From Klugiella xanthotipulae (lineage in GTDB: Bacteria > Actinomycetota > Actinomycetes > Actinomycetales > Microbacteriaceae), in the NCBI RefSeq assembly GCF_006716695.1, contig NZ_VFPN01000002.1:682001-746000 (forward strand): 64,000 bases of DNA, in the 5' to 3' direction. Both the position numbers and the translations under genes were made by a program. Numbering within the stretch: position 1 is the first letter of the stretch; each line of letters starts with the position of its first letter. A model generated the notes under the pieces. That model saw only the letters and a program-made list of their open reading frames with translations, was not told the DNA's origin and made no database searches. Below, piece after piece: positions 38,146-47,628 of the stretch.

Positions 38146-40334
38146 CTACCCAATGGTGTCGGAGTCCGTCGGCTCAGTTGCCTCGGGTGTCGGCTCGGTC
38201 ACCGGAGGGGTGACCACGGGCACCTCACGGGCTGCACTTGCATCCTGCACAATGGTGCCGGAGAAGTACTGCTCCACCGGGAGGGTGCCCGAGGCAATCA
38301 GCACACGCCAGCTGAGGGTGTGCACACCGACCACGGGCAGAATCCACTCGCTCCCGGTCGCACCAACCTCGGCCGTGGCAGAGGTCACGGCAATCGCGCT
38401 GCCGTCGGCGTTCACGAGCGGACCGGTCTGCGTCTCCCCGGCCACGATGCGCGGCAGGGTCACCGCCTGTCCCTCCGCCCACAAACGGGTGATCGAGGTC
38501 AGCCCCGAGAGCGGCGAGATATCTGCAATCCGGTTCGAATACAGGTACAACCACTCCAGCTGGGTGAGCCCGGCCAGCGGCGAGATATCGCTCAGAGCGT
38601 TCTGCTGGAGTTGCAGCACCCGGAGATGTGTCAGCTCCGAGAGCGGCGAGATATCACTGAGTGAGTTACCGGACAGGTTGAGCGTGGTGAGATTCGTGAA
38701 CGCCTCCACGCCGCGCAGATCGGCAATACCTAAGTTGGCGAGGTGCAACTTGGTCACCAGTCGGGCCTGGCTCTCGGAGATCGCCGAATCAGCCGCCTGG
38801 CCCAGTACGGAGTTGGCCGCCGCACGAAGGCGAGCATCCGCGATGGAGACCTGAACCGAATCCGTCTCATCCGCATACTGACTGACCGTTCCCGAGAAGA
38901 ACTGACCGGTTAGGGTGCCACCGAGCGGTGCCCGCCAGGTCAGCGTGTGCTCGCCAACTGTTCCCAGGGTCCAGGAAGTACCCGACTCGGCCACAACGGC
39001 GGTATTCGAGGCGAGCGCCGGAGCGGACCCGTCTGCGTTCGCCAGGGCGAGGCTCTGCTCGACACCGACACTGGTTGCCGGCATCCGAATTGTCTGGCCC
39101 TCAGCCCAGAACGAACCGGACGGAAGGACACCGGCCAGCGGCGACAAGTCTGCGATTTTATTGCCCGCAAGGCGGAGATCAACCAGTTGAGTAAGCCCCT
39201 GTAGGGGCGTCACCTCGCTGATGTTGTTGCTATTGGCGTAGAAGACCCGCACATTGGCAAGCGTGTCGATCCCCTCCAGGGAATCAAGACCCCTCGAGGA
39301 GCAGTCCAGGACGGTGATCCGCAGGACATCCGCCTCCACGAGGGGCGCGTCCTCAGCAAGACCCAGGCGATCAGCTACGCACCCCCGCAACACGGGGTTA
39401 CCCAGCATGAGGTTGGTGCGGCCAGAAGATTGCGAGACAGTGCCCGAGAAGTAGGTCTCCACGGGGGTCTCGGTGCCCATCGGGCCACGCCACGAGAGCG
39501 AGTTTTTCCCGGGTGCGGTGTAGGACCACGACGAGGTTGCCGGGTCGAGGGTAACCGTGTCGTTCGCGACGGGCAGCAGCGTGGTACCGGCCCAGTTGAC
39601 GATGGGGCTCGATTGCACGGCACCCACCGCAACGTTGTCAAGGGTGACCGTCTGCCCCTCCATCCACAGGCGCTCCAACTGGATGTAGTTGGCCAGCGGG
39701 GAGACATCCGAAATCTGGTTACGCCACAGGTACAGCCAGGAGATTCCCACCAGATCCTTCAGTGGCGTCAGATCCGAAATCTGGTTCTCGGCGAGGTCAA
39801 CGTGATACAGAATGCCGGGGGTCGCCAGCGGCGTCAGATCCGAAATCTGGTTGTGACGCAGCGAGAGGTCGGCCAGCTTACGCAGCCCAGACAGTGGGGT
39901 CAGGTCGGAAACCTTCGCGTTGTTGATGCTCAGGTCGGCGAGGTTGGAGAGCTCTTCCAGCCCGGTGAGGTCGCTCAGGTAGGTGTCATTGAGGCTCAGC
40001 GTGGTGAGCTTCTGTAGGTCGGCCAGACCCGTCAGATCGGTCACATACGTCTTGTTCAGGCTGAGCGAGGTCAGGTTGGTGAAGTAGTGGAAATCCGCGG
40101 TGCTCTGAATCGCCAACCCGTCACAGTTGAGAGTTTTCATCCGGGCCAGACCGGTGATGTTGACGGTCTGCTCCCACGGAACGCCCAGGGCATCCCGCAC
40201 GCACGTTTCCAGATACTTATCGGTAAAGACGGCGACATTGTCGTCGGTGGCGGCCGAGGCCGACTGCGGGCTGGATGTCACCAGTCCGCCAGCCGCCAGT
40301 GCAGCGGCAACGCTCACAGCAAGTAGTTTTTCAC
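38146..40334 (-). pseudogene. Second secreted LRR protein, with frameshift in the signal-peptide codons
   Basis: A paralog of the LRR protein at 35618-37810: three modules with Cys caps (ETCVRDALG, RGCVADRLGL), internalin-like repeats (LTTLSLNDTYLSDLTGL) and closing YFSGT-V/I-x-Q blocks, then a P/T/E-rich tail without an anchor. The natural GTG at 40334 (GAAAG seven bases upstream) is followed by five A residues and then reads into a stop after six codons. With six A residues, as in the paralog, it would read VKKLLAVSVAAALAAGG, a perfect signal peptide. As given, only GTG 40317 (no basic N-region) opens the long frame of 723 codons. It is either an off-phase variant, an inactive gene or a sequence error. 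Confidence 0.78.
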
Positions 40335-40703
40335 GCGCAACTTTCGGTTGATTTTTCGATAAGAGCGTGCGTATTCCACACGGAGATGCCGGGTGCGACA
40401 GGTCTATTTCCCCAGATAGAGCCGTTTAGCGGAAACTTTTAGGACCGACAGCCACCGCACCCCCAACCGGTACGATATCGACGGCCACGCTAAACGGATG
40501 GCACCCGCTCAGCGTATGGCTTAAGTCTTTTGGGTACCACCCAGCCCACCCTCAATAACGACGCCAGCACCGATTCTCCGCAGCTGGCAGCATCAAAAAT
40601 GCAGATGGGACATAAGAAACCCACAAATCCGTGTTTATTCTCCACCTGATAACGTTTCGCTAACGCGGCGGGAGGAAGCGTGTACCCGGCGTGATTGCCC
40701 CCG
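40335..40703. other. Intergenic region between second LRR gene and menD
   Basis: No gene seen. It must contain the promoter of the leftward LRR gene and the end of menD transcription. A 10-bp inverted repeat, CCGTTTAGCG (40422-40431) with CGCTAAACGG (40488-40497), has a 56-bp gap and could be a regulator site. The segment 40590-40665 is AT-rich. Confidence 0.4.
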
Positions 40704-42437
40704 CTACCGGGCGAGCGGAACCTCGACAATGCTGGGCCCCGTCACCGGAACCGTGAGGAGCCGGTCGAGTTCACCACGGGTCGCCGCGCGGCTATAGGCC
40801 CAGCCGTAGGCCGCCGCGAGAGACTCGATAGCGGCGGAGTGGGGGGTGAACATGACGCGGTCGAAGAGTCGCGCCTCCGCCGAACCGGCCACCTCCAGGT
40901 CGTCAAAGATCGTGCCGCCGCCGTCATTACCCACGAAGATTTGGATGCGCGGGCGCGTCTCACCGGGCGTGAGCAGCAGCGAACCCACATCGTGTAGAAA
41001 GGCCAGGTCGCCCAGGAGAACCCGGGTAACGCCGGGTTGGTCATCCGCCTGGCTGGCCTGGGCAATACCCATCGCGGTGGCGAGAGTGCCGTCAATACCG
41101 GCCAGGCCCCGGTTGGCGTAGACGCGGATGTTACGGCCGGGCGCCAACCCGTCCAGCGCGCGGATCAGGCGGGAAGCCCCCAGCACCAGGCGATCGTGCG
41201 GCCAGGTGGCGCGCCACACCGACTCGCCCACCATGCCGCGGGTAACAGGCTCGCGCAGGGCGGCGACCTCGGCCTTGGCATAGTCGGAGCGTTCCCGGTA
41301 ACCGGTCTCGCGCGCGGCCGCCAGATCGGACACGTGGGCGGTTGTGTGCTCGGCGAGCAACTCCCGGTCACGCACCACCCACCCACCCAGCCACGAGCGG
41401 TCGAGCACCCCCCCCGGCTCCGGGGCGTCAACCCGAATAGCCCGAGTAAAGCGGGTCACCCGGTGGCCGGGGTTGTAGAGTTCGGCACCCACGGGGGCGA
41501 CCACCGTGGTCTCCACGTCGGCCCCCACGATCAGCGCCGGAATCTCGCGGCTCAGGGTTGGATGCCCAAAAACAATTACTCGCCGCACCCGCCCGCCGCA
41601 CCCGGGGTCGGTCAGCAACTCGCGGTAGTTCACGATGAGTTCGCGGCCGAAGTGGGCACCACTGGCCACCTCGGCCAACAACGGCAAGCCAGCCGCGTGG
41701 GCAAATCGCTCGGCGTCCGGGCCAGCCCCCGTGCCCGCGACCACCACCGCACCCTCGCGCAAGTCGAGAGTCCAGGAATCGGTGCGCGGATCGGCGGGGT
41801 CGCCCGCGGGCGCGGGATCCGTGGCCGCGTGGTGGCGGTCCTCCCGGAAGCTGGCCAGCAGCGGGTCCAGATCGGGCAGATCGCCCGAGAGGGGCTCGGT
41901 AAAGGCGAGATTCAACTGGACCGGTCCGGCATTACGGGTGACCGTTCCCGCGGCGACCGCCACAGCCCTGGCCGCAAGCTCCTGGGCGCGGAGGCACTCA
42001 CCGGGGAGCCCCGTGGGGGCCGGAACGTCAACGCTCAGACGCGTGGCCGCACCAAAAAGGTGGGCCTGCTCGGTGGTCTGGTTACTGCGGATGCCGCGCA
42101 GCTCTGGCGGTCGATCGGCCGTCAACAGGATGAGGGGCACCAGCGAGTGGTGCGCCTCCAGCACGGCCGGGTGCAGATTAGCCACGGCGGTGCCACTCGT
42201 GGTGATGACAACAACGGGGCGATCCGACTCACGGGCGAGGCCGAGGGCACAGAACCCGGCGGAGCGTTCATCCACTCGCACGTGCAGGCGCAGCAGGCCA
42301 CGCCTCTCCATCTCGGCGACCACGAGGGCGAGCGCCTGGGAGCGGGATCCGGGGCACAGGACAACATCCTGTACCCCCTCAACGATCAGGGAGACGCAGA
42401 GCGCGGCAGCGGCTGCGGTGGAAGGAGCCTCAGTCAT
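40704..42437 (-). CDS. menD: SEPHCHC synthase (2-succinyl-5-enolpyruvyl-6-hydroxy-3-cyclohexene-1-carboxylate synthase)
   Basis: A 577-residue thiamine-diphosphate enzyme adding a succinyl-semialdehyde unit from 2-oxoglutarate to isochorismate. Motifs: VVLCPGSRSQALAL, VRVDERSAGFCALGLA (catalytic Glu), ITTSGTAVANLHPAVLEA, TADRPPELRG, NQTTEQAHLFG and the ThDP/Mg motif GDLAFLHDVGSLL with NDGGGTIFDDL. ATG 42437 gives normal family length; it overlaps the upstream gene by 8 bp. Confidence 0.95.
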   Translation of the reverse strand: MTEAPSTAAAAALCVSLIVEGVQDVVLCPGSRSQALALVVAEMERRGLLRLHVRVDERSAGFCALGLARESDRPVVVITTSGTAVANLHPAVLEAHHSLVPLILLTADRPPELRGIRSNQTTEQAHLFGAATRLSVDVPAPTGLPGECLRAQELAARAVAVAAGTVTRNAGPVQLNLAFTEPLSGDLPDLDPLLASFREDRHHAATDPAPAGDPADPRTDSWTLDLREGAVVVAGTGAGPDAERFAHAAGLPLLAEVASGAHFGRELIVNYRELLTDPGCGGRVRRVIVFGHPTLSREIPALIVGADVETTVVAPVGAELYNPGHRVTRFTRAIRVDAPEPGGVLDRSWLGGWVVRDRELLAEHTTAHVSDLAAARETGYRERSDYAKAEVAALREPVTRGMVGESVWRATWPHDRLVLGASRLIRALDGLAPGRNIRVYANRGLAGIDGTLATAMGIAQASQADDQPGVTRVLLGDLAFLHDVGSLLLTPGETRPRIQIFVGNDGGGTIFDDLEVAGSAEARLFDRVMFTPHSAAIESLAAAYGWAYSRAATRGELDRLLTVPVTGPSIVEVPLAR

Positions 42438-42894
42438 TCGACGTGCGCGGCCCCCCGGGGCGACCCGGCTCGGGGTCGGTTCCCGTCTCACTCTGGGGAA
42501 GATCGCCGCGGTCGGTCTCGTCGGGGGTGCCCTGCGCATCGCCGACGGTGGGGGCGTCGCCGTGCGGACGATCACCCGGGTACACCTCCGAGTCAAGCTC
42601 GGCGAGCTCTCGCTCGATATCCTGGATGCGCTTGTCAAGTTCTGCATCCCGGACGGTCGTACGCGTAAAAGCGGGGTCGTCATCCGGGGCCAGCGGACGA
42701 GCGCTGTGGATCTGCCCCCGGCCCATCGTAAACCAGAGGATACCGCCCACGACGGGGAGCACGGCAATCACCACCACCCAGATGGATTTATTCACACCCC
42801 GGGCACGTTTGGGATCGGACATTGCGGCATCAACCAGCGCGTAGAGCGTAAAAATAACGCCCACCACAGCACCCACGAATAACAGCCGGATCAT
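42430..42894 (-). CDS. PLDc_N domain membrane protein
   Basis: A 154-residue protein with two TM helices (FVGAVVGVIFTLYALVDAA and SIWVVVIAVLPVVGGILWF) forming a PLDc_N (cardiolipin-synthase N-terminal-like) domain ending in GRGQ, then a charged tail with a short coiled coil (LDKRIQDIERELAELDSE) and an acidic/Pro end. Such small PLDc_N proteins are often found beside men genes in actinobacteria; their role is unknown. It overlaps menD by 8 bp. Confidence 0.85.
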   Translation of the reverse strand: MIRLLFVGAVVGVIFTLYALVDAAMSDPKRARGVNKSIWVVVIAVLPVVGGILWFTMGRGQIHSARPLAPDDDPAFTRTTVRDAELDKRIQDIERELAELDSEVYPGDRPHGDAPTVGDAQGTPDETDRGDLPQSETGTDPEPGRPGGPRTSND

Positions 42895-42946
42895 CCCACT
42901 ATGCTACCCGGCCCGGATGTGAGCGGGGGCGAGTTACACTGGGACG

Positions 42947-43306
42947 GTGAATTCGCGAAAAACCTGGGTCCTGTACACGTTTGCCCGTTTAGCGTTTTTT
43001 GTTGTGCCGCTGCTCGTACTCAACTATGTTGTGGGCTTCCAGCTCTGGGTCGCGGCTATCGTGGCCACGATTATTGCGACGGCACTCTCCGTTATTTTCC
43101 TGCGCCGGGTGCGCGAGGATGCCTCGGCAAGCATTTACGAGTGGCGCAACCGGGATCGCACCGAAGACGATATCGCCGAGGACGACATCCTGGACGCCAC
43201 GGGCGTTGAACGCATCACGATCTCTGACGATGAAGAAGTCGGCTCCGCGGCCCTGCGTTCGGCCGCCGCGCGCGACTCTTCGACGGACCCGGCAGACGAG
43301 CGCTAA
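42947..43306 (+). CDS. DUF4229 family membrane protein
   Basis: A 119-residue protein with two TM segments (YTFARLAFFVVPLLVLNYVVG and LWVAAIVATIIATALSVIFL) then RRVREDASASIYEWRNR and an acidic tail, matching DUF4229. The GTG start lies exactly six bases after TACACT (42935-42940), implying a leaderless transcript. It is divergent from the PLDc_N gene. The function is unknown. Confidence 0.85.
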   Translation: MNSRKTWVLYTFARLAFFVVPLLVLNYVVGFQLWVAAIVATIIATALSVIFLRRVREDASASIYEWRNRDRTEDDIAEDDILDATGVERITISDDEEVGSAALRSAAARDSSTDPADER

Positions 43307-43345
43307 GCGCCCGACATATCCGCTCTACCGTTCGCGGCAGAAGGC

Positions 43346-44116
43346 CTAGGCCGCCTGCGCCCGAATGAAGACCTCAATACCGTCGATGAGGCGCGCCAGG
43401 CCAAACGCAAACGAGGCGGGCGGGTCGCTCTCCTCGTCGTAGGCGTCTCCGGCGGCCGCACCCACACGCCCAGAAATCGGGTAGCGTGAACCGTCCATCA
43501 CGCGCTGAAGCACGGGGGTGTTGATCTCCCACCACCCCGCGTCATCCATCCCAGACTCCTCATCGACCGTTTCAGCGTCCTCGGTACTGCGCGCAGCGCC
43601 AGCCACGAAACCCGTGATCATGGTGACAACCCGGTCCATCTCGACATCGTTCAGGCCAACGCCATCCACAGAGGCCAGCTGCCACTCGTAGCGGTCGGAG
43701 ATGTGGGGGCCGAGCCAGGAGCGGGTCGTGTCCACGCGGAGGAGCCAGGGGTGGCGTCGGTATTCCTCCCAGAGCTGCATCGCGACGGCCGTGATGCGGG
43801 CACGCAGGTCACCCTCGTGTGGCGGGAGGGGCGACTCACCGGCAACCTGATCAACCATGAGGCCAATCAGCTCGGCGCGACCGGGCACGTAGGTGTAGAC
43901 GGACATAGCCCCCAAGCCGAGACGGTCGGCGACGCGACGCATGGAGAAGGTGTCGATGCCGTCGGCATCCGCCAGCTCAATCGCCGCGGTTACCACGGCA
44001 TCCACGGTGGTCTTCTGCTTGGGCCCTCTGGTTCCCTGCGGGTCGCCGAGAACATGACGCCACAGGAGGACGAGGGTGCGGTCGGTGTGATCGACTGCCG
44101 AAGTTTCACGAGCCAT
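43346..44116 (-). CDS. TetR/AcrR family transcriptional regulator
   Basis: A 256-residue repressor. The HTH is near residues 38-85 (TTVDAVVTAAIELADADG, FSMRRVADRLGLGAMSVYTYV), and the C-terminal ligand domain resembles TetR_C (VDGVGLNDVEMDRVVTMITGFVAG). About 28 residues precede the HTH. No target gene lies divergently close by; menA follows on the same strand upstream. An inverted repeat just upstream of its start suggests autoregulation. The ligand is unknown. Confidence 0.9.
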   Translation of the reverse strand: MARETSAVDHTDRTLVLLWRHVLGDPQGTRGPKQKTTVDAVVTAAIELADADGIDTFSMRRVADRLGLGAMSVYTYVPGRAELIGLMVDQVAGESPLPPHEGDLRARITAVAMQLWEEYRRHPWLLRVDTTRSWLGPHISDRYEWQLASVDGVGLNDVEMDRVVTMITGFVAGAARSTEDAETVDEESGMDDAGWWEINTPVLQRVMDGSRYPISGRVGAAAGDAYDEESDPPASFAFGLARLIDGIEVFIRAQAA

Positions 44117-44136
44117 ACGGCTAGCTTAGCTAGTTC

Positions 44137-44147
44137 GTACGCCGTAC
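44137..44147. promoter_or_regulatory. Candidate TetR-family operator
   Basis: GTACGCCGTAC, two GTAC half-sites separated by 3 bp, lies 21 bp upstream of the regulator start. Such GTAC-type inverted repeats are common operators for this class. A nearby TAGCTTAGCTA may widen the site. Confidence 0.55.
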
Positions 44148-44176
44148 TTTATTTCACCCCGTTTCGTCCCGGCCGG

Positions 44177-45235
44177 TTAGAAGGCGATCGCTGCGCCCTG
44201 CGCGATCGCGTAGAGCAGCGCCGTCAGCGTGGTGAGCTTGAGCACCAAGATAAGCTCCTGCGGTGTCTTCGCCAACAGCATGATGGCACAGGCGGGCAGA
44301 GCCGCAAGCAACACGAAGAAAACAAACACCGTAATCGGGTAGAAGAGCGCAAAGACAATCGCACACACAAACGGCAGCAGCATAAAGATGCAGTACAGAA
44401 CGCGCGAGGCCAGGTCACCAATGCGCACCGACAGGGTGTGTTTACCGGCCAAACGATCGGTGGGGATATCCCGGATATTGTTGGCAAGCAGGGTCGCGAC
44501 GGCGAGGAAGCCGATGGCGGCACCGGCGAGCCAGGCCTCCTGAGGGATGACATCCGACTGAATGTAAACCGTGCCGACGGTGGCGACCAGGCCAAAGAAA
44601 ATAAAGACCATGAGCTCGCCCAGGCCCGCGTATCCGTACGGCTTCTTACCACCCGTGTAGAACCAGGCGGCCAGCAGGGCAACCACGCCAACGGCGAGCA
44701 GCCACCAGCGCTCGCTGAGAATAACGATGACGAGGCCCGCAACCGCGGCGACCCCAAACCAGGACAGCGCCACAATCAGCACCGTGCGGGGGCGGGCCTT
44801 CCCCGAGGCGGTCAGGCGTTGCGGGCCGACGCGAAACTCGTCGGTACCACGGATGCCGTCTGAGTAGTCGTTCGCAAAGTTGACGCCGACCTGTAGCGCG
44901 AGGGCAACGATGAGGGCAAGGATGCTGAGCGTGAGGTCAAACTCACGCAGCATCTGGGCGATCCCAGCACCCAGGATAACGGGGGCAATCGCGAGCGGGA
45001 GGGTGCGGACACGCAGGCCAGACATCCAGTCACCGAAGGTGGCCGGAGTGACCCGAACCCGGTCTTTTTTGGCGGGGTTACCGGATCGTCCGGCACCGGA
45101 GGATCTCTTCGCGGGGGTACCCGATGCGGCCGGGCTTTTACCCGCCCCGCCCGCTGCGCGCTTCGCCGCCCGCTCGTCTCTCTGCCGTTTCTCGATGGCT
45201 CGTGCCGGGTCGAGACGCTGTGCCTTGGCTGCCAC
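44177..45235 (-). CDS. menA: 1,4-dihydroxy-2-naphthoate polyprenyltransferase
   Basis: A 352-residue UbiA-family prenyltransferase attaching the polyprenyl tail to DHNA in the membrane. Asp-rich motif 1: NFANDYSDGIRGTD; motif 2: LANNIRDIPTDRLAGKHTL; also GPQRLTASG. About eight TM helices follow an unusual Lys/Ala/Arg-rich N-terminal extension of about 60 residues (KRQRDERAAKRAAGG). GTG 45235 has GGGAGAA five bases upstream. Confidence 0.94.
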   Translation of the reverse strand: MAAKAQRLDPARAIEKRQRDERAAKRAAGGAGKSPAASGTPAKRSSGAGRSGNPAKKDRVRVTPATFGDWMSGLRVRTLPLAIAPVILGAGIAQMLREFDLTLSILALIVALALQVGVNFANDYSDGIRGTDEFRVGPQRLTASGKARPRTVLIVALSWFGVAAVAGLVIVILSERWWLLAVGVVALLAAWFYTGGKKPYGYAGLGELMVFIFFGLVATVGTVYIQSDVIPQEAWLAGAAIGFLAVATLLANNIRDIPTDRLAGKHTLSVRIGDLASRVLYCIFMLLPFVCAIVFALFYPITVFVFFVLLAALPACAIMLLAKTPQELILVLKLTTLTALLYAIAQGAAIAF

Positions 45236-45363
45236 GGTGTTTCTCCCAAAATGTTGTGATGTGAGGCGGGCGGTAACCTCCACCCGTTCGCGCGCAAAAT
45301 CGCTGAGTTCATTCTAGGCTGCCGACGCAGAAACGTAACGGGCGGGACGGGGCATTGTGCGTG

Positions 45364-46689
45364 TTAGCCCCAGAGGCCGCGGGGCTTCTTCCGCGCCTCC
45401 ACCTCAGCCTCCTCCCGACCCTTCCGCATCGCCTCCTGCCACTGCGCAAACAACGGACTCTCCGGATCCCGCGACCCCACACCCAACAACGCAGAACGCG
45501 CCACCGGCCCCTCCTCCTCCGGCACCCTCGGCGCAATCAAACCACGCGTCGTCTTCTTCCGCTCAGAACCGCCAGCACCCGCACCAGCACCACCGCCACC
45601 GCCACCCATTACACCCATACCACCACGCGCACCCGCCGCACCCGAGCCAGAACCACCAGCACCGGCACCACCAGCACCGGCAGCACCACCGGCTGCACCC
45701 GACACACCCGCACCACCGGCCACCGCAGAACCCACACCTCCAGCACCGACCCGCGCAGCACCCGCCGCCAACCCAGCACCCACAACACCACCAGCACCAG
45801 CGGTCACGCCACTCCCCCCATCATCCGCAACCGGACCCACACCCGGAACATGACCCACCCCAATCGGTACCTCAACTTCACCAATAGGAACCGGAACAGC
45901 CGGAACAACCGGATACGGCTCACCCGGCTCAACCGGAAGATGCCGAAAAATCGGCCCACGTGGAGGAGCCGGAAAAATCGGCCCACCCGGATACGGCTCA
46001 ACCGGAACGACCGGCTCAACACCACCGCGACCGTCACCCGGCACAACAACACCACCGTCATCACCCGGCACAACCTGATCTGCCCAATCACCACCATCCG
46101 TCACGAAACCATCCGTCCAGGTGTCATCGTCTCGCTCATCCTTCACCGGATCTGGTAGCGAACTCGCCCCAACGGGAGGAATCCAGATATCGCCGCCCCT
46201 CGCCTCCAGGTCTTTTGAGTAGCCTCTGGCGGCATATCGAAGCGTTTTCAAGGCTTTTTCGGCAGCATCTTCACGCGCCTGGGACATTGCCCTCTGTGCA
46301 AGTTCCAGACCAGCCACACTTGCGATTGTGCCAAAAAACGGCAAAACAGCTGAACCGCCGGCAATAATAGCTGCCTGTGCTGCCGAACTAATCTCCGCAT
46401 CAGGAAGCGCCTCGTAAGCGTTTGCAGCATCATCCATGGCTCTGTTCATACTCATCATCGCCTTCATAACAGACCCAATAACGTCGTTGTTCTTCAGGAA
46501 ATTCTTAGAGTCCTGATAAAAAGCCTCTGCGGCAGAATCGGCCGATTTACCATCCCACCCGGGTCGAAAAGCAAGTTTTCGTATGGTCTCACCAGATGAT
46601 TCAACTACAACCTTCAGTCTGCGAAACTCAGCTAGTTCACAGCGAGGACCGTACCCGACTCGTCGTAATTCATCTTCAAAAACGCCCAC
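45364..46689 (-). CDS. WXG100-like secreted protein with long Gly/Ala-rich C-terminal region
   Basis: A 441-residue protein with a helical N-terminal domain carrying a WxG-type turn (RPGWDGKSADSAAEAF) and a hydrophobic helix (about 105-130), then a Pro/Val-rich linker (about 190-290), a Gly/Ala-rich low-complexity stretch (about 290-390) and a charged C-terminus (QWQEAMRKGREEAEVEAR). The design resembles type VII (ESX) secretion substrates. Its first residues M-G-x-FEDEL recur in the damaged gene ending at 51676. GTG 46689 has GAGAGG upstream. A nested IS insertion lies directly before it, separating it from its probable partner at 49403. No ESX machinery is in the window. Confidence 0.65.
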   Translation of the reverse strand: MGVFEDELRRVGYGPRCELAEFRRLKVVVESSGETIRKLAFRPGWDGKSADSAAEAFYQDSKNFLKNNDVIGSVMKAMMSMNRAMDDAANAYEALPDAEISSAAQAAIIAGGSAVLPFFGTIASVAGLELAQRAMSQAREDAAEKALKTLRYAARGYSKDLEARGGDIWIPPVGASSLPDPVKDERDDDTWTDGFVTDGGDWADQVVPGDDGGVVVPGDGRGGVEPVVPVEPYPGGPIFPAPPRGPIFRHLPVEPGEPYPVVPAVPVPIGEVEVPIGVGHVPGVGPVADDGGSGVTAGAGGVVGAGLAAGAARVGAGGVGSAVAGGAGVSGAAGGAAGAGGAGAGGSGSGAAGARGGMGVMGGGGGGAGAGAGGSERKKTTRGLIAPRVPEEEGPVARSALLGVGSRDPESPLFAQWQEAMRKGREEAEVEARKKPRGLWG

Positions 46690-46745
46690 AGCGCTTACCT
46701 CTCGGTGGTGTCATAGCGTGGTAGCAACAGGGAGGGGTGTTGCTG

Positions 46746-47613
46746 ATGTTTCCGCGACGGCAGTTAACGTTTCAGGACAGGGCAGAGAACGCGGTTGGGC
46801 TCAAGCGTGGGTTGAGTGATCGTGAGATTGGTGAGTTGATCGGTCGTGACCGGTCCGTGGTTTGGCGTGAGCGTTCCCGGAACTCGTTGGAAAGCGGCCG
46901 GTATCGCCCCCGTGAGCGCGGATGTGCGGGCGCAGCGTCGGCGTTCCCGTCCGCAACAGCATCGTATTGACGCGGTACCAGCATTACGGGCCCGGGTGCG
47001 GGCTGATCTTTGGGCGTCCAGGACGCCGCGTCAGATCGCGGGGAGGTTGCGTGTGGAGGTCAGGAACGGTTGTGTGGGACTCATGGAAAACTCACCCACC
47101 GCTGAGGGACTAACGGTGTCTCACGAAGCGATCTACCGCTGGATTTATGCTCATCCGAAAGGCGAGCTCGCCAGAGAGGGCATCCTCCTGCGATCGAAAC
47201 AGACGAGGCGGAAGCGGCGGGTTCCGCCCGGTGAACGCACCGGAGGGCGCATTATCGGGATGGTATCCATAGATGACCGGCCCGAGGCGGCTTCTGACCG
47301 GCGGGTGCCCGGCGCGTGGGAAGGAGACCTCATTATCGGAGCACACGGTTCAACCGCAGCCGTCACGTTAGTGGAGCGTCACTCCCGATACGTCATCATC
47401 CTCGGGCTTCCCGAGGGAAAGAACGCTGACGGAGTCGCTGACGTCCTCATCGACCGGGTGAGTGATCTCCCGAAGCATTTACGGGGCTCGCTGACCTGGG
47501 ACCAAGGAACCGAGATGGCCCGCCACGCGCAACTCACACTCGCGACCGAACTCCCCGTGTACTTCGCGCATCCCCGGTCACCCTGGGAACGCCCGAGTAA
47601 CGAGAACACGAAC
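46746..47613 (+). pseudogene. IS30-family transposase, 5' part (frameshifted and interrupted)
   Basis: N-terminal HTH (LTFQDRAENAVGLKRGLSD and IGELIGRDRSVVWRE) is in one frame to a C5 run at 46907-46911; the rest (VSADVRAQRRRSRP onward) is one frame away, so removing one C restores the gene. Then come TVSHEAIYRWIYAHP, the DDE residues in GAWEGDLIIGAHG and LTWDQGTEMARH, and YFAHPRSPWERPSNENTN, where the IS3 insertion cuts it. The transposase is therefore inactive twice over. Confidence 0.85.
47611..47613 (+). repeat. Target site duplication of the IS3-family insertion (left copy)
   Basis: AAC occurs immediately before the element and again at 48946-48948 immediately after it. Keeping one copy rejoins the IS30 reading frame perfectly (NENTN then GLIREYLPKG). 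Confidence 0.85.
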
Positions 47614-47628
47614 TGAATCGCCCCGGGT

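Noticed and set aside
41037-42668. A 543-codon plus-strand open frame opposite menD
   Set aside because: It mirrors menD codons, shows no domain, and MenD motifs on the other strand are complete.
45355-46158. Thr/Arg- and Pro/His-rich plus-strand frames opposite the WXG-like gene
   Set aside because: Composition reflects the complement of Gly/Ala/Val codons; the minus-strand frame has a structured N-terminus and a paralog.
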